Below the pieces are notes generated by a model, which saw nothing but the letters and a program-made list of their open reading frames with translations, ran no database searches and was not told the DNA's origin. Of a stretch of DNA of 29,865 nt, positions 8,160-16,512 are shown piece after piece (position 1 is the first letter of the stretch; every line of letters starts with the position of its first letter). Source of the stretch: Treponema sp. (GTDB lineage Bacteria > Spirochaetota > Spirochaetia > Treponematales > Breznakiellaceae); the NCBI GenBank assembly GCA_031266095.1, contig JAISBR010000032.1, positions 1 to 29,865 on the forward strand, in the 5' to 3' direction. The translations under genes and the position numbers were made by a program.

Positions 8160-9848
8160 TTACAGCTTCAGCAGCGATTTATCGTAATCCGCAGGCGGCG
8201 TATAGCCTAAAAGCTGTATACAGGTGGCCGCGATTGAACTAATCCCCAGGCCATCGTTGAGGCCGCCCTCTTTCGGTTCATTGAGATACTCGCCTTTACA
8301 TTCGGGATCATAGATAATACAGGGTACCGGGTTGAGACTGTGGCTGGTCTTGGCTTTTGGGGTTCCGTCGGCCTTGAGAGAGACCGCGCCGGTTTTCTTG
8401 TCATGCTCAAACATGTCGTCACTGTTGCCGTGATCCGCTGTTATTACCATGACCGCGCCGGCCTCATTCACCGCTTTGACGAGCCGGCCAAGCTGAATAT
8501 CCATGCCTTCCATTGCACAGACCACCGCTTGATAGATGCCGGTATGTCCTACCATGTCGCCGTTGGGGTAGTTGAGCCTGATAAAATCGTATGTACCTGA
8601 ACCGATGGCCGCAATCACCTGATCGGTGATCTCCGCGCACTTCATCCAGGGGCGCTGCTCAAAGGGAACCACATCGCTCTTTATTTCCACATAGTCTTCC
8701 AGTTTATCGTCAAACTTGCCGGTACGGTTGCCGTTGAAGAAGTAGGTAACGTGTCCGTACTTCTGGGTCTCCGAGATTGCGAGGGTACGTACACCGGTTG
8801 CCGCCAAGTACTCGCCCATGGTACGGTCAATCGCGGGAGGGCTCACGAGGTAGCGCCGGGGGACATGCAGATCGCCGTCATATTCCATCATTCCCGCGTA
8901 ACAGACAGCGGGCCGCCGCCTGCGATCAAATTGGTCGAACTGGTCTTTTTCAAAGGCTGCGGTAATCTCCAGGGCCCGGTCCCCCCGGAAGTTGAAGTAC
9001 ACTACCGAGTCCCCGTCTTCGATTGTACCGATGGGTTTACCTCCCTCGGCTATTACAAATTCTTTCAGGTCCTGATCGATGACGCCGGGGATTTCTGTGC
9101 GGTACGTTTCTACCGCTTCCCGCGCGGAGGCGAACTGGCGGGCGGTTCCCAGCACATGTGTCTGCCAGCCCCGGTCAACCATGCTCCAGTCCGCGCCGTA
9201 GCGGTCCATGGTTATCCACATCCGCCCGCCGCCGGAAGCAATTTTGGCATCAAAGCCGGCGCCGCTCTGTTCTTTTAAAAACGCCTCAAAAGGATCCACA
9301 TACTCCAGGGCGCTGGTTTCTCCCACATCGCGGCCGTCAAAGAGTATATGCACCCGTACCCGCCGCACTCCTTCTTTTTTGGCCTGTTTGATCATCGACT
9401 TGAGGTGATCTATGTGGCTGTGTACATTGCCGTCTGAAAAGAGGCCGATAAAATGGAGGGTAGGGGAGCGCCCCGCGCCGCTTTTCACATTGGCCGCAAT
9501 TTCGTTCCATGCCCGGCCCTCGTACATGGCCCCGGTTTCGATAGACCTGGATACCAGCGCCGCGCCCTGGCTGAACACCCGGCCGCATCCCATAGCGTTA
9601 TGCCCCACCTCGCTGTTACCCATATCATCGTCTGAAGGAAGCCCCACGGCGATACCGTGCGCTTTAAGCTTCGTATGAGGGCTTTTCGCCTTGACAGCCG
9701 TAAGGTGGTACATCTTCGCGTCGGCGACCGCGTCGCCTTCCTTATATTTCCCGTAACCGACACCGTCCATGATGACCAGTACCACCGGTCCGCGCCGTCC
9801 CTTCCACAGGGGATTTTTTTTGAGGGCTTCCACTATTTTCTCCTTCAT
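8160..9848 (-). CDS. gpmI: 2,3-bisphosphoglycerate-independent phosphoglycerate mutase
   Basis: This glycolytic and gluconeogenic enzyme interconverts 3- and 2-phosphoglycerate in the cytoplasm, using two metal ions and a phosphoserine intermediate. The 562-residue protein shows MDGVGYG (metal-binding Asp28), DDDMGNSEVGHNAMG with the catalytic Ser79, DGRDVGETSA in the transferase insert, FNFRGDRA, and TADHGNSDDM with SHSLNPVP near the C-terminus. All are typical of GpmI. It is slightly longer than the usual 510-550 residues, through an N-terminal stretch (about 1-20) and inserts. The ATG at 9848 is the only reasonable start. It lacks a strong ribosome site, and a TATAAT -10 lies 15 bases upstream, so the leader is very short. 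It stands alone between tRNA-Pro and a repeat-filled spacer. Confidence 0.97.
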   Translation of the reverse strand: MKEKIVEALKKNPLWKGRRGPVVLVIMDGVGYGKYKEGDAVADAKMYHLTAVKAKSPHTKLKAHGIAVGLPSDDDMGNSEVGHNAMGCGRVFSQGAALVSRSIETGAMYEGRAWNEIAANVKSGAGRSPTLHFIGLFSDGNVHSHIDHLKSMIKQAKKEGVRRVRVHILFDGRDVGETSALEYVDPFEAFLKEQSGAGFDAKIASGGGRMWITMDRYGADWSMVDRGWQTHVLGTARQFASAREAVETYRTEIPGVIDQDLKEFVIAEGGKPIGTIEDGDSVVYFNFRGDRALEITAAFEKDQFDQFDRRRRPAVCYAGMMEYDGDLHVPRRYLVSPPAIDRTMGEYLAATGVRTLAISETQKYGHVTYFFNGNRTGKFDDKLEDYVEIKSDVVPFEQRPWMKCAEITDQVIAAIGSGTYDFIRLNYPNGDMVGHTGIYQAVVCAMEGMDIQLGRLVKAVNEAGAVMVITADHGNSDDMFEHDKKTGAVSLKADGTPKAKTSHSLNPVPCIIYDPECKGEYLNEPKEGGLNDGLGISSIAATCIQLLGYTPPADYDKSLLKL

Positions 9849-9863
9849 TGAGGTCTTGTTATC

Positions 9864-9891
9864 ATTATAATGAAAAACCGCCGCTTGCGAA
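9864..9891 (-). promoter_or_regulatory. gpmI promoter, short leader
   Basis: Perfect TATAAT (9864-9869) with a TTCGCA-like -35 (9886-9891) 16 bases away. The expected start near 9857 leaves a leader of about ten bases before the ATG at 9848, with no Shine-Dalgarno sequence (ACAAGACCTCA). Confidence 0.5.
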
Positions 9892-10340
9892 AGCGCGGGA
9901 AACTGTTAATGAACGACCGGACACTGCCCGGGACGCCGCCTTTCCCAAGCGGGTGGCGCACCCGCCCCTAAGCGGGGAGCGTACCCTGCGCCAGGCTATC
10001 GCAGGACCCTGCGCCAGGCTATCGCAGCACCCTGCGTCAGGCCATCGCAGGACCCTGCGTCAGGCCATCGCAGCACCCTGCGTCAGGCCATCGCAGGACC
10101 CTGCGTCAGGCTATCGCAGCACCCTGCGCCAGGCTATCGCAGCACCCTGCGCCAGGCGATCGCAGCATCCGCCCCTAAGCGAGGGGCGCACCCGCCCCTA
10201 AGGCTGGGAAGCCGCCTTCCTTAAGCCGGGGGTATCCTTTCCTAAGCGCCTGCCGCGCCGGCGGGTTTTGTGGCGCGGAAACCCCGGTTAAGGGGCTCCC
10301 GGGCCGGGGCCGGCGCGTATAACAGCAGCGCGTAATCGGG
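9870..10340. other. Divergent intergenic region with repeats
   Basis: The 504-base gap between gpmI and the plus-strand transglutaminase-like gene contains the 23-bp tandem array (9983-10166). Outside it are three copies of CCGCCCCTAAG (9962-9972, 10169-10179, 10192-10202), two of them followed by G-runs that can form CCCC-TAAG-GGGG hairpins. Further degenerate versions occur around 9947 and 10220-10250. The part from 10250 to 10320 is very GC-rich with overlapping stem potential. No gene is supported. Confidence 0.7.
9983..10166. repeat. Eight tandem copies of a 23-bp unit
   Basis: Units start at 9983, 10006, 10029, 10052, 10075, 10098, 10121 and 10144. Each begins ACCCTGCG and ends ATCGCAG plus G or C. 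They differ only at a few positions: C/T after CTGCG, C/T/G before ATCGC, and the last base. Each unit has an internal inverted pair, CTGCG/CGCAG, so every copy can form a small hairpin. There are no spacers, so it is not CRISPR. 23 is not a multiple of three, and the array lies in a divergent intergenic spacer. Confidence 0.95.
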
Positions 10341-10346
10341 TATACT
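10341..10346 (+). promoter_or_regulatory. -10 element six bases before the start of the transglutaminase-like gene
   Basis: GGTATACT is followed by TATTCC and the ATG at 10353, the same layout as oppF. A -35 is weak (ATAACA at 10319-10324, 16 bases away). No ribosome site is present, so a leaderless mRNA is possible. Confidence 0.4.
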
Positions 10347-10352
10347 TATTCC

Positions 10353-11864
10353 ATGAAAAGGGTGAAGAGGTACTGCCTCGCGGTTCTGATCGTGCCGGCG
10401 CTTATCGCGCCGTTTGGGGTCTTCGCGCAGACGGACGCGCGGCGCGCTGCCGCGTTTCCCGATCTTGCGGCCGACCCCCGGGCGGGGGAACTTGCCGGAC
10501 GCGCCGCGGACTACCGCTGGCAGGACCTGATTGATATCGCGCTCTGGGCTTCCGGGGCTTCCGCGCCCAATCAAACGGAACCGTCATATCAGGAGATCAT
10601 ACGTACCGCCGCGGAGGAACTGCGCCGCTCGCCGGAACTTCCCCGGGACGCGCGGGAACGCGGGGAGTATGTGCTGGCCTTTACGCACCGGACGTTTTTG
10701 AAGCGCTATGTCGAAAATCAAACCCGCCTGGACGAGCTGCTCACCAGCGGGCGCTACAACTGCGTCTCCTCGGCGGTACTCTACGCCATTTTCGCGCTGG
10801 CCGCGGATCTGGACGTACAGGGGGTGATGACCAGGGATCACGCCTTTGCCACGGTCAATACCGGGACGGAGATCATTGACGTGGAAACCACCAATCCCTA
10901 CGGATTTGATCCGGGAAGCCGGCGGGAATTCCACGACGCGTTCGGCCGGCTTACCGGTTTTAGCTATGTCCCCTCCCGAAACTACCGGGATCGTACGGGC
11001 ATTAGCCTTTTGGAACTCTGTTCCCTTATCCTGTCAAACCGTATTGCCGATCTGGAAAGGCGAAACCGCTTTGAGGAAGCGGTTCCCCTGGCGATAAACC
11101 GGGCCGCCCTGCTGGCAAACCGGCGGGACCCGGTCTCCTCCCCGTTTTTTCAGGATGGGGAAAAAGACCTGCTTGACCGGCTCTATAACTACGGCGGCTG
11201 GCTGATCAACAGCGGACGCGAGATCGACGCCCTGGCCTGGGCGGAATACGCCGGGGCCCGGTACTCAGGCGGCGATTCAGGCGAAAAACGCTGGCGGGAA
11301 TTACAATTCATGGCCCTGAACAACTACGCGGCCCGCTTGATGCGGGCCAACAGAATCGCCGACGCCCGCGCCGCGCTGGACCAGTACGGCGCCGTCCTAG
11401 CCCCCCCGGATTACGCCGGGCTGGATTCCCTGCTGCTGGACGCGGAACTGGTTACTATGGCAAACGGGCTGGGCAAAGGGGGGGATATTGCAGGCGTACT
11501 TGCCGCCCTGGACACGGCCGCCCGTGAGTCCCGGCTTCCCGCCGCCCGGATCAGTGAACTGCGGAACAATGTCCTCATTAACGAGGGAAACCGCCTCGCC
11601 CAAACCCCGGCGGGCGCCCGGGCGGCCATTGCCTTTATCGAAACAGCGATCGCCCGGTACGGCGCTAGCGCCCGCCTTAACGAGGCCCTCAGGGTACACC
11701 GCCAAAACCGGATCGCGGAGCTGCACAACGGTTTCGCGCGGCTCTTCAACCGCGGAGACTACGGGGAAGCCCTGAGCCATATTCAAGAAGCCCTGGCGGA
11801 GTTCCCCGATAACCGCCAGCTCCAGCAGGACCTCAGCGCGGCGGAGCGCGCCTCACGGCGTTGA
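10353..11864 (+). CDS. Secreted transglutaminase-like protein with TPR-type C-terminus
   Basis: A 503-residue protein with a clear signal peptide (about 1-26, cut after GVFAQ), so it acts in the periplasm or at the surface. Residues 100-200 carry a transglutaminase/cysteine-protease-like triad: Cys137 in RYNCVSSAVLY, His163 in RDHAFATV and Asp176 or Glu178 in IDVETTNPYGF. The fold is that of papain-like transglutaminase-core proteins, which cleave or crosslink peptide amides; the true substrate is unknown. The remaining 280 residues are helical, rich in Ala, Arg and Leu, with TPR-like pairs (for example NNYAARLMRANRIADARAAL and RGDYGEALSHIQEALAEFP). It is monocistronic and faces the minus-strand sulfur operon tail to tail, with 35 bases between them. 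The start is fixed by the signal peptide but lacks a Shine-Dalgarno sequence. The function is inferred from the triad. Confidence 0.8.
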   Translation: MKRVKRYCLAVLIVPALIAPFGVFAQTDARRAAAFPDLAADPRAGELAGRAADYRWQDLIDIALWASGASAPNQTEPSYQEIIRTAAEELRRSPELPRDARERGEYVLAFTHRTFLKRYVENQTRLDELLTSGRYNCVSSAVLYAIFALAADLDVQGVMTRDHAFATVNTGTEIIDVETTNPYGFDPGSRREFHDAFGRLTGFSYVPSRNYRDRTGISLLELCSLILSNRIADLERRNRFEEAVPLAINRAALLANRRDPVSSPFFQDGEKDLLDRLYNYGGWLINSGREIDALAWAEYAGARYSGGDSGEKRWRELQFMALNNYAARLMRANRIADARAALDQYGAVLAPPDYAGLDSLLLDAELVTMANGLGKGGDIAGVLAALDTAARESRLPAARISELRNNVLINEGNRLAQTPAGARAAIAFIETAIARYGASARLNEALRVHRQNRIAELHNGFARLFNRGDYGEALSHIQEALAEFPDNRQLQQDLSAAERASRR

Positions 11865-11899
11865 AACAGCCTCCATGCGGTCATTGAAAACCGGTGTTT
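11865..11899. other. Convergent gene junction with half-palindrome
   Basis: The stop of the plus-strand gene overlaps GAAACAGCCTCCATG (11863-11877), nearly identical to the right arm of the palindrome at 6623-6665. Then follows CGGT...ACCG and TGTTTC, giving a weak GAAACA/TGTTTC stem that could end both transcripts. It has no T tract. Confidence 0.4.
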
Positions 11900-12847
11900 C
11901 TAAATCACCCAATCCCAGAATTCCTCCAGTCCCAGCTCCAGCACCTTATGCTGTTCATCGCTTTTGAATTGCAGTTCGGGGTTTTTCACGCTGACCTTGG
12001 TTTTCTCCGGTACGGACTTGGTAACAAAGGCGTTGCTGCCTATCACCACCCCTTCGCCTATCACGGTGGTTCCGCCGAGAATAGAAGCCCCGGAGTAAAT
12101 CGTAACGTGATCTTCAATGGTGGGATGACGCTTGACCCCCTTGAGGTTCTGTCCGCCCCGGGTGGAAAGCCCTCCCAGGGTTACGCCCTGATAGATCTTT
12201 ACAAAATTGCCGATGATAGTGGTCTCGCCGACGACAATGCCGGTACCATGGTCAATAAAAAAATGATGCCCGATTTCCGCTCCGGGGTGTATGTCGATAC
12301 CGGTAAGACTGTGGGCGTGTTCGGTCATAATGCGGGGGATGAGGGGGACGGCGAGTTCATAGAGGATGTGGGAGAGGCGGTACACCATGATCGCGTAAAT
12401 GCCCGGATAGGAGGAGATGATCTCGTCCGGGTTGTATGCCGCCGGATCGCCGTCAAAGGCGGCGGAAACATCTGCGGCCAGGTATTCGCGGACCTGGGGC
12501 AGTTGGGATAAAAACTGAAAACAGATATGCTCCGCCTTTTCCGTGCATGCCGTTTCCCCCGCCCCATTATCACTGTGCCTGACAGCACAGGCGATCTGGG
12601 CCGACAGCATATACTGCACATCTTCCAGAAGATTCCCCGTATAGTATTCTACCGAAGAGGCGGAAATATTTTTCTGCCCGAAATAGCCGGGGAATAAAAG
12701 GGCCCGCAGTTTTTCTATCACGTCAATGACATGAGCCCGGTTGAGGTTATCACCGGAATCGATCTTGATGATCCCGTCATGTTCCGCATAGCTTTTGGTC
12801 AAGAGATCCGTGAGGTGTTTCAGGGAGCTTTCCCAGTTCTTTTCCAT
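11900..12847 (-). CDS. cysE: Serine O-acetyltransferase (EpsC/CysE type)
   Basis: It transfers acetyl from acetyl-CoA to L-serine, giving O-acetylserine for cysteine synthesis. The 315-residue protein has a helical N-terminal half (about 1-180) and a left-handed beta-helix built from hexapeptides (about 182-285). Catalytic residues match CysE: Asp185 in GIDIHPGAEIG and His200 in FIDHGTGIVVGET. GVTLGGLS and the RHPTIEDHV turn are also typical. The C-terminal tail ends EEFWDWVI. The length and large N-terminal domain fit the EpsC-like group found in family 2 encapsulin loci. It starts 17 bases after the desulfurase stop and is the last gene of the sulfur operon. If the synthase upstream is a true CysM it may prefer O-phosphoserine, but this gene argues that O-acetylserine is made here. 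Confidence 0.93.
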   Translation of the reverse strand: MEKNWESSLKHLTDLLTKSYAEHDGIIKIDSGDNLNRAHVIDVIEKLRALLFPGYFGQKNISASSVEYYTGNLLEDVQYMLSAQIACAVRHSDNGAGETACTEKAEHICFQFLSQLPQVREYLAADVSAAFDGDPAAYNPDEIISSYPGIYAIMVYRLSHILYELAVPLIPRIMTEHAHSLTGIDIHPGAEIGHHFFIDHGTGIVVGETTIIGNFVKIYQGVTLGGLSTRGGQNLKGVKRHPTIEDHVTIYSGASILGGTTVIGEGVVIGSNAFVTKSVPEKTKVSVKNPELQFKSDEQHKVLELGLEEFWDWVI

Positions 12848-12864
12848 TATTCGCCGTCTTTTTG

Positions 12865-14331
12865 TCAGCCCTTGCCGGTCAGCTCAAAGAGGGCCGCCAC
12901 GAGCCGGTCAATTTCCTCAAAGGTGTTGTAAAAAGCCACCGATGGCCGTACGGTGCCTGCAAGCCCGAAGAAGCGCAGCACCGGCTGGGCGCAATGATGC
13001 CCGGCGCGGACGGCGATACCCCTGGTGTTGAGGAATTTCCCCACCTCCTCGTTGCCGCGCCCCGCAAGTACAAAGGAGAGGACACTGGCCTTTGCCGCCG
13101 CGGTTCCCACCAGGCAGAGCCCCGGCACCCGGGCAAGCTGTTCCGTGCCGTATGACACCAGTTCGCGCTCCCAGGCGGCGATATTTTCCATACCGACGGC
13201 GTTCACGTAGTCCAGTGCCGCGCCCAGCCCCACCGCACCGGCAATATTCCCCGTGCCGGCCTCAAACTTTGCCGGAGGTCCCTGGTACAGCGTCCGCTCA
13301 AAGGTAACGTCGGCGATCATGTTGCCGCCGCCCTGGTAAGGCCTGGCCGCTTCCAGCAGCTCCCGCTTACCGTAAAGCGCGCCGATCCCTGTGGGGCCGA
13401 AGACCTTATGGCCGGAAAAAACATAGAAGTCAGCGTCCAGGGCGCTGACGTTGACCGGCATATGTGAGACCGCCTGCGCCCCGTCGATGAGGATCTTCAC
13501 GCCGTGGGCGTGGGCAATACCGGTAAGCTCCGCCGCGGGCGCGATGGTCCCCAGCGCGTTGGACACCTGGGTCGCGGCGACAAAGCGGGTACGGCTGTTA
13601 AAGAGCCGCTCGTATCCGGCAAGCACGATCTGCCCGCTTTGGTCGATGGGCGCCACCCGGATCACCGCTCCTGTTTCCCCGGCGGCAATCTGCCAGGGTA
13701 CGATGTTGGCGTGATGTTCCAGCATGGTCAGGATAATCTCGTCCCCAGGGCGGAGGAGCTGCTTTACATACGCCTGGGCCGCCAGATTGATCCCCTCGGT
13801 GGTTCCCCGCACGAACACGATGGTGTCCGGCGAAGGCGCGCCGATAAAGACGGCGATCTTTTTTCGGGCCTCCTCGTAGGCGTCGGTGGAACGGGCCGCA
13901 AGCTCATGGGCCCCCCGGTGCACGTTGGAATTTTCGTGTGCATAATACCGCGTCAGCCGCTCGATCACGGCCTGTGGCCGCTGGGTGGTGGCGGCGTTGT
14001 CCAGCCACACCAGGTCATGACCGTTCACCTTTTCTGCCAGGATGGGAAAATCAGCCCGTATCGAGGAGAGACTCCGCCCGCCAATATACGGTCCCGCCGC
14101 CGGCCGCGCTTGCGGGGAAGCGGAGCGGAAGGCCTCATCTCCGACAAAGCCGGGAACATGGCCCTCACCGGGCAAAGCCCCCGCCTCTTTCGGCAGCACC
14201 TCGGGTGAGTACGCAGGCGCGTCAGCCGCTCCCCCGAACTCCGGGAACCAGGCCGCAGCCAGGGAGGCCAGCTCCGCCTCGGATGGGAGGCCGTAGTCTG
14301 CCGGGTTATACGGGGTTCTGGGTATAGTCAT
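12865..14331 (-). CDS. SufS-type cysteine desulfurase with N-terminal encapsulin-targeting extension
   Basis: A PLP enzyme that converts L-cysteine to alanine and an enzyme-bound persulfide. The catalytic domain starts at about residue 87 (SLSSIRADFPILAEKVNG) and has LDNAATTQRP, LEHHANIVPW, the PLP Lys309 in FSGHKVFGPTG and the active Cys447 in RAGHHCAQP. Residues 1-86 are an extension that ordinary SufS lacks. It is rich in Pro, Ala and Gly, probably disordered, and contains YGLPSEAELASLAAAWFPEF. In family 2A encapsulin systems such an extension loads the enzyme into the shell. The ATG at 14331 is chosen because GGGAG lies six bases upstream. A longer frame from 14511 runs inside the shell gene and is unlikely. 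The coding region overlaps the end of the encapsulin gene by 26 bases, implying coupled translation. Enzyme family is certain; cargo status rests on context plus the extension. Confidence 0.95.
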   Translation of the reverse strand: MTIPRTPYNPADYGLPSEAELASLAAAWFPEFGGAADAPAYSPEVLPKEAGALPGEGHVPGFVGDEAFRSASPQARPAAGPYIGGRSLSSIRADFPILAEKVNGHDLVWLDNAATTQRPQAVIERLTRYYAHENSNVHRGAHELAARSTDAYEEARKKIAVFIGAPSPDTIVFVRGTTEGINLAAQAYVKQLLRPGDEIILTMLEHHANIVPWQIAAGETGAVIRVAPIDQSGQIVLAGYERLFNSRTRFVAATQVSNALGTIAPAAELTGIAHAHGVKILIDGAQAVSHMPVNVSALDADFYVFSGHKVFGPTGIGALYGKRELLEAARPYQGGGNMIADVTFERTLYQGPPAKFEAGTGNIAGAVGLGAALDYVNAVGMENIAAWERELVSYGTEQLARVPGLCLVGTAAAKASVLSFVLAGRGNEEVGKFLNTRGIAVRAGHHCAQPVLRFFGLAGTVRPSVAFYNTFEEIDRLVAALFELTGKG

Positions 14332-15265
14332 AGTAATCTCCCACTTCCACATCCTCCAGCACCGCGAGGGCGTCGTCCGCAAGAATCGCCGCAGAGCAGT
14401 ACACCGAAAGGAGATAGGAAGCGGCCCCGTTATCGTCAATGCCACGGAAGCGGACCGAAAGCCCCCGGGATTGCTCGCCGGGAACGCCGGTTTGGTAGAG
14501 GCCGATGACACCCCGCCTGGCTTCCCCGCTTCTCACCAGGAGGATGTTTGTCTTCCCTGTTTTTGCCCTGGGATTCTTGAGGCCGTCCACGAACAGCTTG
14601 TCCGTGGGGATGAGGGGAATGCCGCGCCAGGCAATGAAAGTCCCCCCCGCAATATTCACCGTAACCGGCGGTACGCCCCGGCGGGTGCATTCCCGTTCAA
14701 AGGCCGCGATAGCCCGCGGGTGGGCAAGGAAAAACGAGGGGTCCTTCCAGACCTTGGTGATAAGCTCATCCAGATCGTCGGGCATGGGCCGGCCGTACCG
14801 GGGCTGTACCCGCTGGGAGTCGGCAACATTCTTGAGGAGGCCATAGTCGTCGCTGTTGATAATCTGACTCTCCTGCCGCTCCTTGAGGCTCTCCACCGCC
14901 AGCGCAATCTGCTCTCCGGTCTGGTCATAGGGGACGCTGTAGACATCCTGTACCTTAGTATCCACGTTGATAATCGTGGAGATGGAACTCAGCCGGTACT
15001 CCCTGGGATTGGCCTCGTATTCGATATACCCCTGCGGAATTGCCGCCTTCTTGGGGTCTTGACTGCATAGCGCGTCCAGAGGCGTCTCCCCCTCTAGCAC
15101 CCGGTTCACCCGATAAATACCCGCCTCAAGGCCCTTGAATTCCAAAACCCTGGAAAGCCACTTGGGCGTCAGAGCGCCGTACTGGGGAGGCGTCTTGCTC
15201 ACATTGGCAAGCTGATACGCCGCGTCCCGTCCTAATGCGTTGATTACTTTTTCCGCCATACTCAT
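14306..15265 (-). CDS. srpI: Family 2A encapsulin shell protein (SrpI-like)
   Basis: A self-assembling HK97-fold shell protein that should form a roughly 25-nm nanocompartment around the cysteine desulfurase encoded next. The 319-residue sequence follows the family 2A pattern along its full length: AYQLANVSKTPPQYGALTPK, EAGIYRVNRV, YIEYEANPREY, LKERQESQIINSDDYGLL, PMPDDLDELITKVWKDPSFF, LAHPRAIAAFERECTRRGVP, FIAWRGIPLIPTDK, GVIGLYQTGVPGEQSRGLSV and DDALAVLEDVEVGDYYDY. I compare it with the Synechococcus SrpI sequence from memory. No cyclic-nucleotide-binding insert is present, which separates it from family 2B. AAGGAG lies three bases before the ATG at 15265 and nine before a second ATG at 15259, so the shorter form (starting MAEKVINALG) may be the real start. 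It lies between the E1/rhodanese gene and its cargo gene. Confidence 0.93.
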   Translation of the reverse strand: MSMAEKVINALGRDAAYQLANVSKTPPQYGALTPKWLSRVLEFKGLEAGIYRVNRVLEGETPLDALCSQDPKKAAIPQGYIEYEANPREYRLSSISTIINVDTKVQDVYSVPYDQTGEQIALAVESLKERQESQIINSDDYGLLKNVADSQRVQPRYGRPMPDDLDELITKVWKDPSFFLAHPRAIAAFERECTRRGVPPVTVNIAGGTFIAWRGIPLIPTDKLFVDGLKNPRAKTGKTNILLVRSGEARRGVIGLYQTGVPGEQSRGLSVRFRGIDDNGAASYLLSVYCSAAILADDALAVLEDVEVGDYYDYTQNPV

Positions 15266-15313
15266 ACTCTCCTTATTTCAAATTAAAATCTCATTACGGT
15301 TCTTCGTCACAGG

Positions 15314-16504
15314 TCAATACACCGGAAAGGCCGGGTCTACCTCCCTTGACCAGCCATTGACCCCATCCCGCAGATTGAGGAGCCGTCCGGTGTACCCGGC
15401 TTCCTTCAGGGTACGGATCGCGAAGACACTGCGCTGTCCGATCTTACAGATAAACACTGCATCTATGGCCGGATCAAACTCACCGATACGCCGGACCATC
15501 TGCCCCAGGGGGATATGTTTGGCCTGGGGGAACTTGACAATGGCCCGCTCGTGGGGTTCTCGGATGTCGATGATCTGCAGCGTGTCCCCCGCATCCATCC
15601 TCGCCTTGAGTTCCGCCGGCTCTATCTCGTCCACCGGTTCCTCAATGCCGTCCCTTTTTAGGCCGCAAAACTGCTCGTAGTCGATAAGCTCATGAATGCT
15701 AGGATTATCACCGCAGACAGGGCAGTGGGGGTCCTTGTCCAGTTGCAGCTCCCGGAACTTCATCTTCCATGCGTCAAAGAGGAGGAGCCGTCCGATAAGG
15801 CTTGCCCCCTGGTTGGGGGAATCCGCGGCGGAACCCACGATGAGCTTGATTACCTCGTTGGCCTGTATGGTCCCCACGATGCCCGGCAGCACACCCACCA
15901 CCCCGCCTTCCGCGCAGGAGGGTACCAGCCCCGGCGGGGGCGGCTCCGGGTAGAGGCAGCGGTAGCAGGGGCCTTCTTTCGCGTAAAATACCGAGGCCTG
16001 CCCCTCGAACTGGAAGATCGAGCCATACACGTTGGGAATGCCTAAAAGTACACAAGCGTCATTCACCAGGTAACGGGTCTGGTAGTTGTCCGTCCCGTCG
16101 GCCACCACATCATAGCCCCCGAGTATCTCCGGCGCGTTGGCGCTTGTCAGCATAGTGTCGTGGGTGATGACCTTGCAGCCGGGGTTGATGCCCTTAACGC
16201 GGTCCCTGGCGGAGGCTGTTTTCGGCCTGCCCACATCCCGTGTCCCGTGGATCACCTGGCGCTGGAGGTTAGACTCCTCGACAAAATCAAAGTCCACCAG
16301 CCCCAGCGTCCCCACCCCCGCGGCGGCCAGGTACAAAGCCAGCGGCGCGCCAAGTCCGCCGGTCCCCACGATGAGCACCCTCGCCGCCTTGAGCCGCCGC
16401 TGCCCCTCAATCCCTACGTCGGGAAGGAGCAGGTGCCGGCTGAAGCGGCGTATCTCGTCATTACTCAGCTCCGGAAGTTCCCGGTCCTGTATCACGCTTT
16501 CCAT
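15314..16504 (-). CDS. moeZ: E1-like carrier-adenylating enzyme with rhodanese domain (MoeB/MoeZ type)
   Basis: It adenylates the C-terminal glycine of a ubiquitin-like sulfur carrier and passes it sulfur, giving a thiocarboxylate. In the 396-residue protein, residues 15-270 are the ThiF/MoeB domain: nucleotide loop VGTGGLGAP (46-54), DFDFVEESNLQRQ, DGTDNYQTRYLVND, the conserved SCAEGGVVGVLPG with Cys197, and zinc cysteines 180/183 and 261/264. Residues 295-396 are a rhodanese domain with active Cys353 in ICKIGQRS. The two-domain layout equals mycobacterial MoeZ, which activates CysO. It begins eight bases after the cysO-like gene, so carrier and activator are coexpressed. The rhodanese cysteine could take persulfide from the encapsulated desulfurase; that link is inference. 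Confidence 0.94.
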   Translation of the reverse strand: MESVIQDRELPELSNDEIRRFSRHLLLPDVGIEGQRRLKAARVLIVGTGGLGAPLALYLAAAGVGTLGLVDFDFVEESNLQRQVIHGTRDVGRPKTASARDRVKGINPGCKVITHDTMLTSANAPEILGGYDVVADGTDNYQTRYLVNDACVLLGIPNVYGSIFQFEGQASVFYAKEGPCYRCLYPEPPPPGLVPSCAEGGVVGVLPGIVGTIQANEVIKLIVGSAADSPNQGASLIGRLLLFDAWKMKFRELQLDKDPHCPVCGDNPSIHELIDYEQFCGLKRDGIEEPVDEIEPAELKARMDAGDTLQIIDIREPHERAIVKFPQAKHIPLGQMVRRIGEFDPAIDAVFICKIGQRSVFAIRTLKEAGYTGRLLNLRDGVNGWSREVDPAFPVY

Positions 16505-16512
16505 CGTACCTT

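Noticed and set aside
9983..10166. CRISPR array
   Set aside because: The units abut each other without spacers, and no cas gene is present.
9848..10201. 117-codon plus-strand frame through the 23-bp repeats
   Set aside because: The frame stays open only because the repeat lacks stops; it has no ribosome site, begins inside the gpmI start and has no recognisable product.
10842..10940. Overlapping second frame in the transglutaminase-like gene as a separate gene
   Set aside because: Shadow frame within a signal-peptide-bearing gene with an intact triad.
14332..14511. N-terminal extension of the desulfurase to 14511
   Set aside because: It would overlap the conserved encapsulin coding region by 200 bases, and a good ribosome site supports the ATG at 14331.
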